DNA of 64,000 nucleotides from Chthoniobacterales bacterium (GCA_035274845.1 DATENU010000015.1:62001-126000); one strand, 5' to 3'. Counted from the first letter of the stretch, positions 9,401 to 17,199 are shown. Program-made: numbers and translations. The notes: generated from the letters alone by a model not told the origin.

Positions 9401-9844
9401 GTGAATAATATGACCGGAACGGCGGTGATAGAGGCGTACGACCTCGATGAAACAGCCAGTTCCAAATTCGGCAATATTTCAACGCGCTCTTTCGTCAAAA
9501 CGGGAGACAACGTGATGATTGGCGGGGTGATTGCAAGGGGATCAGCTCCGCAAGACGTGCTCGTGCGCGGGATCGGCCCGTCTCTGACGCAGTTTGGGGT
9601 TCCAAACGCCCTCAGCGATCCGTTGCTCGAATTGCACGATGGCAACGGCGGCTTGGTCGCCTCCAACGACAACTGGATAGATGCCTCGAATAAACAGGCA
9701 ATCATCGATAGCGGCCTTGCGCCAAGCGACAAACTCGAAGCGGCGATCTTGACCGCGCTCAATCCGGGCTCTTACACCGCTATCGTTCGCGGAGTCCAAA
9801 ATGGTACCGGGGTCGCATTAGTCGAAGTTTTTGGGCTCAACTGA
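6416..9844 (+). CDS. Large secreted Kelch-like beta-propeller protein, first of a tandem pair
   Basis: This is a 1142-aa exported protein. I start at the ATG at 6416 because it opens a signal peptide (RRLFLTVAIGSAVVSALVSL) and lies just behind a conserved promoter. Residues about 35-200 form a helical N-terminal module shared with the paralogue (LTFEERVENQRKIEEVYWRH). Then come 13 full repeats of about 48-52 residues plus a partial 14th, each reading H-T-A-V-WTG-EMIVWGG...TGGRYNP-TD-W, a Kelch-type propeller signature. The C-terminus holds two copies of an approximately 125-aa domain (LRALGPSL, DPVLELHDSTG, SNDNW, PGSYTAV, AVIEAYDL). Kelch propellers usually bind proteins or glycans; the ligand here is unknown. 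No membrane anchor is seen. Confidence 0.88.
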   Translation: MRSFPNRLSTRRLFLTVAIGSAVVSALVSLRAAQTEPEVFQRTLTFEERVENQRKIEEVYWRHRIWPKERTDPKPELRAVMSRDQIETKVRDHLRSSRMLEDYWQRPVSSAQVQAEMDRIAQETKDPEMLRELFEALGNDPFVIAECLVRPALSERRANEFYGTSPKPANQRRAAGGSDAVFTGYSLPVLTSNAGVCTDNTWSPLIDVPAHRSGHTMVWTGSEMIVWGGGNYDRALATGDRYNPATDSWSTVSLTNAPTARSSHTAVWTGTEMIVWGGSGSNGLPVVSGGKYDPASDSWTPTSLSNVPTARYSHTAVWSGIVMLVWGGFEPGGAYPNTGGRYDPITDSWSALTTTNAPAGRTRYSAVWTGSEMIIWGGQISGSGSPMIGAKYNPASDTWMTMSAVNAPANRTSHSAVWTGAEMIIWGGENGSYLNDGARYDPAADTWVTLTASNPPPGRYSHSAVWTGSEMIVWGGIYNFTQPNAGGRFNPATNTWSPMTMNNAPSALAERPTIWTGSEMITFGGGYGDSNTGGRYNPTADIWTQVRSTNTPAGRYQHKTVWTGAEMIVWGGSNGFNSINTGGRYDPALDAWTPTSTVNAPDARELHTAVWTGMEMIVWGGWRSKPFNILNTGGRYNPATNSWTSTTLTNAPQARRWHSAVWSGSEMIVWGGEKVGGGNANTGGRYNPNTDSWIATSTTNAPSARKDHTAVWSGSEMIVFGGGYTPENTGGKYNPVTDTWVATSTDTAARSNHTAVWTGNEMIVWGGYNGAPLNTGARYNPSADTWTPTSLVSVPTGRSTHAVVWTGDEMIVWGGYNGSFLNSGGRYRPSTDAWTATSRIDAPHEAEYPTGVWTGSRMIVFGGFYSISTDNFLLNTGGALCSKFVRLANISTRAFVQTGDNVLFGGLIITGGGPKKVVLRALGPSLSNFGIADALLDPVLELHDSTGALLASNDNWMDATNKQAIIDSGLAPSHNFESVIFTSLNPGSYTAVIQGVNNMTGTAVIEAYDLDETASSKFGNISTRSFVKTGDNVMIGGVIARGSAPQDVLVRGIGPSLTQFGVPNALSDPLLELHDGNGGLVASNDNWIDASNKQAIIDSGLAPSDKLEAAILTALNPGSYTAIVRGVQNGTGVALVEVFGLN

Positions 9845-10003
9845 CTCGGAGTTAGAGACACCCGCCTGCAATGCTGTTTCACTCCGTCGATATCTGGACC
9901 GGACAGTTAGCCCGCGAATAACGCGAATTGGTGCGAATCAATCTGGCAGATCCCGGCCGGGTCAGATGTTCCACGTCACCGCTTTCCGCGAACCCCCTCG
10001 AGC

Positions 10004-10031
10004 TTGACATTTGCTTGAAGCTGCATAAAAA
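10004..10031 (+). promoter_or_regulatory. Predicted promoter of the second Kelch gene
   Basis: TTGACA (10004-10009) and TAAAAA (10026-10031) are 16 bp apart, with the same flanking bases as the promoter at 6365-6392. The ATG at 10055 lies about the same distance downstream, again without a Shine-Dalgarno sequence. Confidence 0.6.
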
Positions 10032-10054
10032 GGCGCGTTCCGTCACGCCACCTT

Positions 10055-13000
10055 ATGGGTTTTTCCTCCTGCTTTTTGTCGATCAAACGCCTTTTCCTCG
10101 TGGTCGCGATTGGCGGGGCGGGCTTTTTCAGTCTCGTTTCTTTGAAGGGCGCGCCGATCACAGCCGCCGCCTTCGACCGGACGTTGACGTTTGAAGAACG
10201 CGTGGATTACCAGCGGAAAATTGAGGAAGTTTATTGGCGTCATCGCATCTGGCCGAAAGAACGCACTGATTCCAAACCGGCTCTCGAGGCGGTGATGTCA
10301 CACGGACAGATCGAAGAGAAAGTCCGATCGTATGTGCGAAACTCGCGCGTGCTAGAGGATTACTGGCAGCAGCCGATTAGCTTTCAGGAATTACAGGCGG
10401 AAATGGACCGAATGGCGCGGCAGACGAAGAATCCAGACATGTTGCGCGAATTATTCGCAGCGTTGGGCAACGATCTATTTGTCATCGCGGAGTGTCTGGC
10501 CCGACCGGCGTTATCGGAGCAGTTGGCAAATCAATTTTATGAAATGAAACCACCCTCCGGCGGGGCAACCAGGCTCGGGGTGGCAGGGGTCCGTTCTCGG
10601 AACGTGCCGGCCTTCACCGGCTACTCGCTCCCGGCTTTAGGCGGAATTCCCTCCGGCACATGCATAGACGACACCTGGTCGGCGCTGGCCGACCTGCCGG
10701 CACGCCGTGCCACACATACGGCGGTGTGGACGGGCAGCGAAATGATCGTGTGGGGTGGAAGTAATTATGATCTGCCGATAGGCACCGGCGACAGGTACAA
10801 TCCAGCCACTGACAGTTGGTCCAAGGTGAGTCTGACGAACGCACCAACGGCCCGATATCGCCATACGGCGGTATGGACCGGTACGGAGATGATTATCTGG
10901 GGTGGCGCCGACCCTGGCTTTTTTTTAAGCAGCGGTGGCAAGTACAATCCGGCAAATGACACGTGGACCCCAACGAGTCTCAGCAATGCACCTACGCCGC
11001 GGTTTTTTCACACCGCGGTCTGGACCGGAACAGAAATGATTGTTTGGGGTGGCACTGATGCCACTTCCCCGATTACTGGTGGTCGCTATGATCCGAGCAC
11101 CGATTCGTGGCAGGCAATGAGCACCGCCAATGCACCGGAAGGCCGCATCGAGCACACGGCCCTCTGGACTGGAAGTGAAATGGTCGTTTGGGGCGGCAGG
11201 AGCTGCGACACCTGCTACTTAAAGAGCGGCGCGAAATACAATCCGGTGTCAGACACCTGGACGAGCACCAACACCGTGAGCGCCCCGGTGGCGAGAACGG
11301 CGCAAGGCGCGGTCTGGACGGGCAGTGAGATGCTGGTTTGGGGCGGCTGGAATGGCGCTTTCGTAGGTGACGGCGCCAAATACAACCCTGCCGCCGACAG
11401 TTGGGTCGGGTTGAGTGCAAGCAATCCGCCTGCGGCTCGCCAATCGCCTGTCGCTGTTTGGACAGGCACCGAAATGATTCTTTGGGGCGGCATAGTCGAC
11501 GGTCAATCCGGCGCGCCGGCGAATTCTGGGAGTCGTTACAATCCAGTCACGAATATCTGGAGCCCGATGAACACAAGTAACGCTCCGTTTCAAGGAGCGA
11601 CAAATACCGCGGTTTGGACAGGGAGCGAAATGATCGTGTTTGGCGGCGGCTATGGTGAAACCTTAAACGACGGGGGGAGATACAATCCGACGGCCGATAG
11701 CTGGACCCCAGTTCCCACTACGAATAACCCAGCCGGCCGATATGAGCACCAAACAGTTTGGACAGGCAGCGAAATGATCGTCTGGGGTGGCCAGCTCAAC
11801 AATGTCCTTACGACCAACAGCGGAGGCCGATATGATCCCGCTTTGGACAGATGGACGCCGACTTCGACGTTAAACGCGCCGGAACGCCGGGAATCTCATA
11901 CCGCGGTTTGGACGGGCACGGAGATGATTGTCTGGGGAGGCTGGGGTCCGGATCCTTTTCGCATCCTAAACACAGGTGGACGATACGCCCCCGCGACAGA
12001 CACTTGGACTTCTACGACCCTGACAAATGCGCCTGCTCCCCGACGATGGCACTCCGCTGCCTGGACCGGTAATGAAATGATTGTTTGGGGCGGGGAACTC
12101 GGAGGAGGCAGCGGTTTTACCAACACCGGTGGGCGATACAATCCGAGCACAGACTCGTGGATTGCAACCGGCACCGCAAACGCACCCGGCTCGCGAAAAT
12201 ACCATACGGCGATTTGGACGGGGACAGAGATGCTGGTTTGGGGCGGCGTTTTTCTTTCGTCGGGCCCTACCAATACAGGTGGAAGGTATAATCCGGTCGA
12301 CGACAGCTGGGCGGCCACTAGCACTATTGGGACTGCCGCGCGAAATCGGCATACCGCGGTATGGACGGGAGAGGAGATGATTGTGTGGGGAGGTTCTGCT
12401 GCCGGTCCTTCTGAAAACGGCGGGGCGCGGTACGACCCGAGAACCAATACCTGGGCTTCGACAAGCCTTTTCAATGCGCCGGCTGGTCGAGGCTCTCATG
12501 CCGCCATCTGGACAGGGGACGAAATGATCGTGTGGGGTGGAAATGGTTTACACCAGGACCCCTATTTGAACACCGGTGGACGATACCGTCCCAAGACTGA
12601 CAGTTGGATCCCCATTACTACCATCAATGCCCCTCTCGGCGTCGAGCTCCCGACCGCCGTCTGGACCGGCGATCGCATGATCGTATGGGGAGGATACTTT
12701 AGCTATTACGACCCTTTGCACCATTTTCATGCCTTTGTCGCCAGCACCGGAGGACAATATTGCCCGGGCTCCGGCCTACCGCCGGGGACGCTCGCTAATA
12801 TCGCCACTCGCGCCTTCGTCCAGACTGGCGACAATGCTATGATTGGCGGATTGATCGTCACCGGGACCGGACCGAAGAAGGTGATCCTCCGTGCAATCGG
12901 CCCGAGCCTGTCCAATCTTGGGATTACGGATGCGTTACCCGATCCGGTTTTGGAACTGCATGATTCGACGGGAGCAGTGCTTGCCTCCAGCGACAACTGG

Positions 13001-13564
13001 GGCGACGCGCCGAACAAACAAGCGATCATCGATAGCGGCCTGGCGCCGGGTCACAATCTCGAAGCTGCGATTTTGACCAATCTAAATCCCGGTGCTTACA
13101 CGGCCGTTCTTCGCGGCGCGAACATGGGCACCGGGACCGCGGTGGTCGAGGCGTACGATCTCGAGCAAACAGCCAGTTCCAAACTTGGAAATATTTCCAC
13201 GCGTGCTTTTGTGCAGACGGGAGACAGAGTGCTGATCGGCGGGTTGATCGTAACGGGCTCGGGTCCCGAAGTCGTGGTCGTACGGGCGATCGGGCCATCC
13301 TTGGCGCAGGTCGGAGTGGCAAATGCGCTAGCCGACCCGGTGCTCGAATTGCGCGACAGCAATGGCTCCTTGCGCGCTTCCAACGACAACTGGATCGACG
13401 CGGCTAACAAACAGGCGATCATCGATAGTGGCCTTGAGCCACGCCACAATCTCGAGTCGGCGATTTTGACGAGTGTCAGTCCCGGCTCTTACACCGCCAT
13501 TGTTCGCGGAGTCCAAAATGGTACCGGGGTCGCATTAGTCGAAGTTTTCGGGCTCGATCACTGA
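10055..13564 (+). CDS. Large secreted Kelch-like beta-propeller protein, second of a tandem pair
   Basis: This 1169-aa protein has the same architecture as the gene at 6416. It has a signal peptide (IKRLFLVVAIGGAGFFSLVS), the LTFEERVDYQRKIEEVYWRH module, 13 Kelch-like repeats plus a partial 14th, and two C-terminal RG-x-GPSL domains (LRAIGPSL and VRAIGPSL, DPVLELHDS, DPVLELRDS). Repeats correspond one-to-one with the paralogue: repeat 9 carries ILNTGGRY in both and repeat 11 is shortened in both. This indicates duplication of a finished gene. The last stretch (13502-13548) is identical to 9785-9831. It has its own promoter, so the pair need not be an operon. Confidence 0.88.
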   Translation: MGFSSCFLSIKRLFLVVAIGGAGFFSLVSLKGAPITAAAFDRTLTFEERVDYQRKIEEVYWRHRIWPKERTDSKPALEAVMSHGQIEEKVRSYVRNSRVLEDYWQQPISFQELQAEMDRMARQTKNPDMLRELFAALGNDLFVIAECLARPALSEQLANQFYEMKPPSGGATRLGVAGVRSRNVPAFTGYSLPALGGIPSGTCIDDTWSALADLPARRATHTAVWTGSEMIVWGGSNYDLPIGTGDRYNPATDSWSKVSLTNAPTARYRHTAVWTGTEMIIWGGADPGFFLSSGGKYNPANDTWTPTSLSNAPTPRFFHTAVWTGTEMIVWGGTDATSPITGGRYDPSTDSWQAMSTANAPEGRIEHTALWTGSEMVVWGGRSCDTCYLKSGAKYNPVSDTWTSTNTVSAPVARTAQGAVWTGSEMLVWGGWNGAFVGDGAKYNPAADSWVGLSASNPPAARQSPVAVWTGTEMILWGGIVDGQSGAPANSGSRYNPVTNIWSPMNTSNAPFQGATNTAVWTGSEMIVFGGGYGETLNDGGRYNPTADSWTPVPTTNNPAGRYEHQTVWTGSEMIVWGGQLNNVLTTNSGGRYDPALDRWTPTSTLNAPERRESHTAVWTGTEMIVWGGWGPDPFRILNTGGRYAPATDTWTSTTLTNAPAPRRWHSAAWTGNEMIVWGGELGGGSGFTNTGGRYNPSTDSWIATGTANAPGSRKYHTAIWTGTEMLVWGGVFLSSGPTNTGGRYNPVDDSWAATSTIGTAARNRHTAVWTGEEMIVWGGSAAGPSENGGARYDPRTNTWASTSLFNAPAGRGSHAAIWTGDEMIVWGGNGLHQDPYLNTGGRYRPKTDSWIPITTINAPLGVELPTAVWTGDRMIVWGGYFSYYDPLHHFHAFVASTGGQYCPGSGLPPGTLANIATRAFVQTGDNAMIGGLIVTGTGPKKVILRAIGPSLSNLGITDALPDPVLELHDSTGAVLASSDNWGDAPNKQAIIDSGLAPGHNLEAAILTNLNPGAYTAVLRGANMGTGTAVVEAYDLEQTASSKLGNISTRAFVQTGDRVLIGGLIVTGSGPEVVVVRAIGPSLAQVGVANALADPVLELRDSNGSLRASNDNWIDAANKQAIIDSGLEPRHNLESAILTSVSPGSYTAIVRGVQNGTGVALVEVFGLDH

Positions 13565-13595
13565 CATGTGACGAGCACGGCGACGCTGCGGCCGG

Positions 13596-14012
13596 CTAGG
13601 ATTTCTGAAAGATCTCTTTTGGCAGGAAGGGGAATGTCTTCCGTATGTTCTTCTGAAAACCGGGGCCGTACTCCTCCTCGTTGGGGTTTGGCGGAACTTT
13701 CGAGAGATCGAGTTCCTTCCATCCTTTATCGGCGCCGTTAGGGCCGCGCACGTGATGTAATACCGCCACCTTCTGCTCGGCGAGCGGGTGGCCGGCCTTG
13801 TCGAGCGGCGTGACGTCGGCAAAGGCCCAGTCGCCGCTGATGTTCAGGATGTTCACCTTGAACGTCGCCACTTTGCCGTTCGGCGTCATTTTGCTCAGGG
13901 CCGAGAGGACGGCTCTGCGCTCGGGCGTCATGCGCGAGATGACGGGCTTGGCCTTAACACCGGCGATCAGGCTCAGCGATAGGAGCGACAGGGCGAGGTA
14001 GCGTAATGTCAT
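13596..14012 (-). CDS. Secreted hypothetical protein
   Basis: This 138-aa protein has a signal peptide (MTLRYLALSLLSLSLIAGVKA). The mature part includes SGDWAFADVTPLDKAGHPL and VAVLHHVRG followed by GWKELDLSKVPPNPNEEEYG. That pattern of short strands plus a tryptophan-rich end is seen in small periplasmic binding or inhibitor-like proteins, but I recognise no family. It is convergent with the second Kelch gene (31 bp between stops). Frame and start are unambiguous; the function is unknown. Confidence 0.75.
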   Translation of the reverse strand: MTLRYLALSLLSLSLIAGVKAKPVISRMTPERRAVLSALSKMTPNGKVATFKVNILNISGDWAFADVTPLDKAGHPLAEQKVAVLHHVRGPNGADKGWKELDLSKVPPNPNEEEYGPGFQKNIRKTFPFLPKEIFQKS

Positions 14013-14054
14013 ATGGACCTATCGTTCAGATGAGGTGTTAGCCTGGGTAGTGTA

Positions 14055-14264
14055 TCAGTTTGAATCGGAATTGCCCTCGCGCTTCACGATGGCTTGCCAA
14101 AAGTAAGGATGTGCACCTTCATCGGCATGTGCAGCAACGCCCCCTATCGGCTCCCATCCCTCGGCAATCGCCTGATTTACGAGGATCACCAAGTTTTCGA
14201 TTCTGCGACGCTCCCCAATGCCAGAAGAACTCAGAATTTTGTATTCGACGATTCGCCCGATCAT
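14055..14264 (-). CDS. DUF1737-like small protein
   Basis: This 69-aa protein has the DUF1737 pattern: a first strand (IVEYKILSSSG), a helix (IENLVILVNQAIAEG), then GWEPIGGVAAHADEG and a final strand (YFWQAIVKR). In that family these are small stand-alone domains of unknown function. It is the last of four closely spaced minus-strand genes (15655 to 14055), 21 bp after the preceding stop. Start at the ATG, with no alternative upstream inside the gap. Confidence 0.75.
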   Translation of the reverse strand: MIGRIVEYKILSSSGIGERRRIENLVILVNQAIAEGWEPIGGVAAHADEGAHPYFWQAIVKREGNSDSN

Positions 14265-14285
14265 GGCCTTAGCCTGGGTAGTGCC

Positions 14286-14570
14286 TTAATTTGAGCGCGG
14301 CTTTCGAATTGGGCGAGGTTCGATCCGCGTCGCGAACGGAGGCTTTGCCGGGACGTGGTATTTGATCTCTTTTTCTAGGTCAAACAGGCCATGAACGAGG
14401 TCCGGGTGATCCTCATCAAATTGTGGATCAGGCTCGCTTGTGTTCCATCCACGAGCTTCTTCGAGTCCTCGCATTACAAATTTCATCCGCTGGTGAAGAT
14501 TGCCAAATTGTTTCGGCTTGGCTGCTTCGTATGCTCTCGCCACTTCTCGATCTTTTGGGCTGATTTTCAT
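14286..14570 (-). CDS. Hypothetical protein
   Basis: This is a 94-aa protein. I prefer the ATG at 14570 (MKISPKDREVARAYEAAKP) because the extension to 14618 is an unusual Arg-rich stretch; the longer form (110 aa) would leave a 12-bp gap to the gene before it. The sequence is charged and soluble (MKFVMRGLEEARGW, FDEDHPDLVHGLFDLEKEI), with a basic Pro-rich tail. No family recognised. It is the third gene of the four-gene cluster and probably co-transcribed. Confidence 0.6.
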   Translation of the reverse strand: MKISPKDREVARAYEAAKPKQFGNLHQRMKFVMRGLEEARGWNTSEPDPQFDEDHPDLVHGLFDLEKEIKYHVPAKPPFATRIEPRPIRKPRSN

Positions 14571-14630
14571 AAAACCATTGTCTGGCCTGCGCCGCAATCG
14601 ACGCTCTGACCGCCGCATTCGGGTGGCGCG

Positions 14631-14816
14631 TTAATTTGAACTGTGGTTTGCCTGTTTACGCTGTTCGAGCGCCGTCCGGGCTGCTTCTTCGTTCTCAAAA
14701 AACTCGAAACGCACCGCGTCCTGTTGCCTCGATGCGCAGAACCAACGGCCCTGCTCGTCCATCGCGACCATCGGCAGCTTCTTTTCTAACTCCGCGTCGA
14801 AGTTTTTTCGGTTCAT
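14631..14816 (-). CDS. Small hypothetical protein
   Basis: This is a 61-aa protein. I start at the ATG at 14816 (MNRKNFDAELEKKLP), 8 bp after the stop of the upstream gene; a longer frame would overlap it. The core MDEQGRWFCASRQQDAVRFEFFENEEAARTAL suggests one strand-strand-helix unit. No family recognised. Close spacing on both sides supports co-transcription with the neighbours. Confidence 0.6.
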   Translation of the reverse strand: MNRKNFDAELEKKLPMVAMDEQGRWFCASRQQDAVRFEFFENEEAARTALEQRKQANHSSN

Positions 14817-14824
14817 AACTGAAA

Positions 14825-15655
14825 TTAGATCAGTCCTCGCTCCGAGAGGTGTTCCAAGCCTGCGCGCAGGATAAACCACTGGCGCGGTGTGTTGAAATTA
14901 GGGGCGGCTTTATCGCTTGCCATGTTTCTCTGGCGTAGTCGCACCAAGAGAAAAAGTGCCATTGGAGCGGTGCCGTGCAGCGACTCGGCAACTTCGTCTG
15001 GGGATGCGCCTTCGCTTTCGTTCCTTGCCAGCAACAGCAATATCGTTTCCTCACTGCTCGTAAGCTCCCCGTGCTGCGAGCGCTGTGGCTTTATCTCTTT
15101 TGGCTCCTCCTCGCCCGCCCAGCGCTTGGACACGACGAGTTGATTTCCTTTCGGACTCCGGCGCCATGTCGTCCCCTCCATTCGATTGTGGAACCGATTA
15201 ACGAATCCCTGGGCCTCCAAGCTCTGCGTGTAGAGTTCGGCCTCATCTACTGGCACGCTGACCGAGCGACCAATTTCATGGATATCCATCGCTTGCCCGC
15301 TGTATTCACTCGGCAATTTTCTGAGAATTTTAAGCTGAATTGGGTCAATCTCGCGCTCGGCCTCTTGTTGTTTCTCCCTTTCTGCGCGAAACGCCTCTAC
15401 TTCGGTCCTGAGGGGTTGTAGCTCGGTCTTAAGATTGCGCTTCTCCTCCTCCAATTTTTCAAGAGCCGCCTTCTGAGCCTCTATCTGAGCTTCCAAATCG
15501 CGTACGACCGTGCCGTCCTCCAGGGTCTGCGTGAGGCCGAGGCAAGGAACCAGTTCGCCCTTGATGTCGGCCATGCTCGGCGTTGGCAATTCGCCGACTC
15601 GATTTATGAGCGCGGAAATGCGCTCAGTCAGGCTTTGATCTTTCTTTTTGGCCAT
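14825..15655 (-). CDS. Coiled-coil protein with winged-helix-like C-terminal regions
   Basis: This 276-aa protein begins MAKKKDQSLTERI. Residues about 50-100 form a strong coiled coil (EAQIEAQKAALEKLEEEKR, TEVEAFRAEREKQQEAE). Two helix-turn-helix-like modules follow: residues about 105-170 (IDPIQLKILRKLPSEYS, SVPVDEAELYTQSLEAQGF, TTWRRSPKGNQL) and about 198-260 (LTSSEETILLLLARNESEG, ASPDEVAESLHG). Both look like winged-helix domains counting down from 'ILxLL' helices. It heads a four-gene minus-strand cluster. A DNA-binding or stress-sensing role is an inference; no named family was recognised. Confidence 0.7.
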   Translation of the reverse strand: MAKKKDQSLTERISALINRVGELPTPSMADIKGELVPCLGLTQTLEDGTVVRDLEAQIEAQKAALEKLEEEKRNLKTELQPLRTEVEAFRAEREKQQEAEREIDPIQLKILRKLPSEYSGQAMDIHEIGRSVSVPVDEAELYTQSLEAQGFVNRFHNRMEGTTWRRSPKGNQLVVSKRWAGEEEPKEIKPQRSQHGELTSSEETILLLLARNESEGASPDEVAESLHGTAPMALFLLVRLRQRNMASDKAAPNFNTPRQWFILRAGLEHLSERGLI

Positions 15656-16114
15656 AGGGGCAGTTCTACCGTTCTCGACCCTAGAGCAACGCGATCACTT
15701 CTTCCAGAGTCGAGACACCCTCTCGCGCGCCCATGCAGATTCCGACGCGCAAACTGAGCCACTGCCTGATCCGGCAATCTTGCGGCCGACCGGCCGCGTT
15801 TGTTTCTAGACTATCCGAGTCATTCGCGTAAACCGCAGTCGATTTGGCGGGGTGGGTGAGCGGTTGTCGTAATTTCCGAGCTCGACCATCGCGCGGCGAA
15901 TCAGGGCGTCCCAAATCCGGCGCTTGAGCGAGGGGGTCAAAACCAGCGGGCGGGTCACTCCGCGCCGGACAACATGAAAATGGGGATGGCTCATGTCGCG
16001 GGAGATTGAATCGTCGAATCCGATTCTGCCCGATCGCGCGCGGTCGGCAATCGGACCTTGGTCCAATTGTCTAAAGGAAGAAGGAAAATTAAGAAACGTG
16101 TTCGTCTTCGGAGG
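15656..16114. other. Mostly non-coding region between divergent genes
   Basis: It contains a repeat fragment with a GCGTAAACCGC-type arm (15815-15845), the possible small minus-strand frame at 15806-15994, and a short minus-strand coding-like end (CMGAREGVSTLEEVIALL, TAG at 15681) that may be a gene remnant. No other gene is supported. Confidence 0.35.
15806..15994 (-). CDS. Possible small protein whose C-terminus runs into a repeat
   Basis: This is a 62-aa frame from the ATG at 15994: MSHPHFHVVRRGVTRP, then PSLKRRIWDALIRRAMVELG. Codon use over the first 45 codons is typical of genes here. The last dozen residues are encoded by the GTTTACGCGAATGACTC-type dispersed repeat, so the original 3' end may have been replaced. 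No family recognised. It could be a truncated gene. Confidence 0.4.
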   Translation of the reverse strand: MSHPHFHVVRRGVTRPLVLTPSLKRRIWDALIRRAMVELGNYDNRSPTPPNRLRFTRMTRIV

Positions 16115-16453
16115 ATGACGATCTTTCGATCGATTCTGTGCGGCGCCGTTCTGGTATTTAGTTTTGGGGCGCTCGGCGGCGAGCCGAAAAGCATGCCGGC
16201 CTCCATCGGGACGGCGGAGATGAAAGCCGACGGGACAATTCTGTTGCGACTGCGGGGTGAGCTTCCGGGTGGCGGTAACGGGGAAGGACAGCTCGTTTAT
16301 CCAAAGACCCATCCCGATTACAGAATGATCCTCGAACACATCAGTCCCATCGCGCCCGGCCAGAGTGTTTCGGCGCGTCCCTGGCCGGAGCGCAAGTCGT
16401 CTCCAATTTCGGCCCCTGTTTCCGCTCGCTTACCTGATCCGACGCGATCTTAA
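16115..16453 (+). CDS. Secreted hypothetical protein, possibly altered at the C-terminus
   Basis: This is a 112-aa protein. I start at the ATG at 16115, which opens a signal peptide (IFRSILCGAVLVFSFGALGG); the extension from 16058 is highly basic. The mature part (DGTILLRLRGELPGGGNGEG, LVYPKTHPDYRMILEHISP) looks folded. The last 25 residues are Pro/Ser/Arg-rich and unlike the rest, so a frameshift near 16380 is possible. The next gene begins 11 bp after the stop. No family recognised. Confidence 0.6.
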   Translation: MTIFRSILCGAVLVFSFGALGGEPKSMPASIGTAEMKADGTILLRLRGELPGGGNGEGQLVYPKTHPDYRMILEHISPIAPGQSVSARPWPERKSSPISAPVSARLPDPTRS

Positions 16454-16464
16454 ATGACGCACCT

Positions 16465-16809
16465 ATGGAATCTTCATTCGATCAAGTCAGGGTATTTCTC
16501 TCCATGTTGGTGGTGCACGTGCCGACGCTTGTTGTCTGCGCTATCGCTCTGGTGGTGATCATGGGCCGGCGTCAGGAGGGATCATCGGCTTCGTTCTGGG
16601 CGATAACCGGGTTCGGGGCAGCACTGCTGTTGTGCTTTGTTATCCCGGCTGTGCAGACAGCGCTGCAACAATGGGTCTTTGCAAGCGACGGACGAATGGG
16701 CCGGGCGTGGGTCTTTACCGCGTTCGGGTTCGTCGTTTCCGCCCTGCACGCCGGGATCTATGGCTGCCTTTTGATGGCGATAATCGATGACAGGCGGGTG
16801 CAGCGGTAA
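16465..16809 (+). CDS. Hypothetical membrane protein, three TM segments
   Basis: This 114-aa protein has three hydrophobic segments: VFLSMLVVHVPTLVVCAIAL, ITGFGAALLLCFVIPAVQT and VFTAFGFVVSALHAGIYGCL. It probably sits in the inner membrane. It begins 11 bp after the secreted protein at 16115 and overlaps or abuts the membrane protein that follows, so the three look like one transcription unit. No family recognised. Confidence 0.7.
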   Translation: MESSFDQVRVFLSMLVVHVPTLVVCAIALVVIMGRRQEGSSASFWAITGFGAALLLCFVIPAVQTALQQWVFASDGRMGRAWVFTAFGFVVSALHAGIYGCLLMAIIDDRRVQR

Positions 16810-16822
16810 GCGAGGACCGCGG

Positions 16823-17128
16823 GTGAACGCGAAGCCGATCATCTATTCGGTCGTTAACCTCGTCGGGGCGGCGTGGATTTATTATTATCTGAAGACGGGC
16901 GGCTGGCTGACCCACCATTATCAGTTGAATGATCCGAACGTCGTCAATCTGGCCCTGGCGATTTTCGAGCCGCTTGTGGTAGCCGGCGTCGCCGCTTACT
17001 GGATCTGGCGGACACCGTTCTTTTACAGACTCCTCTTCATTTTCTTCATCATCCAACTTGTCATCGACGCCGGGTTTCTCGCGCTCATCGGGTTCTTCGC
17101 TTTGACGTGGAAACCGAAGATGATGTGA
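16823..17128 (+). CDS. Hypothetical membrane protein
   Basis: This is a 101-aa protein. I prefer the GTG at 16823, which has a GAGG motif about 8 bp upstream and follows the previous stop by 13 bp. An ATG at 16787 would give 113 aa and a 23-bp overlap. TM segments are IYSVVNLVGAAWIYYYL, VNLALAIFEPLVVAGVAAYW and a long FFYRLLFIFFIIQLVIDAGF region. It is probably co-transcribed with 16465. No family recognised. Confidence 0.65.
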   Translation: MNAKPIIYSVVNLVGAAWIYYYLKTGGWLTHHYQLNDPNVVNLALAIFEPLVVAGVAAYWIWRTPFFYRLLFIFFIIQLVIDAGFLALIGFFALTWKPKMM

Positions 17129-17199
17129 GGACAAAGCAGTGACATGTCACTGCGAAATTGGCTGGAAGGAGAAGTTCAGTTTTGTTAGAAACATCGGGC

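Noticed and set aside
7000-13000. Tandem DNA repeats or satellite in the Kelch genes
   Set aside because: Periodicity is about 150 bp because the protein repeats are 48-52 residues; DNA units have diverged and the frame is intact.
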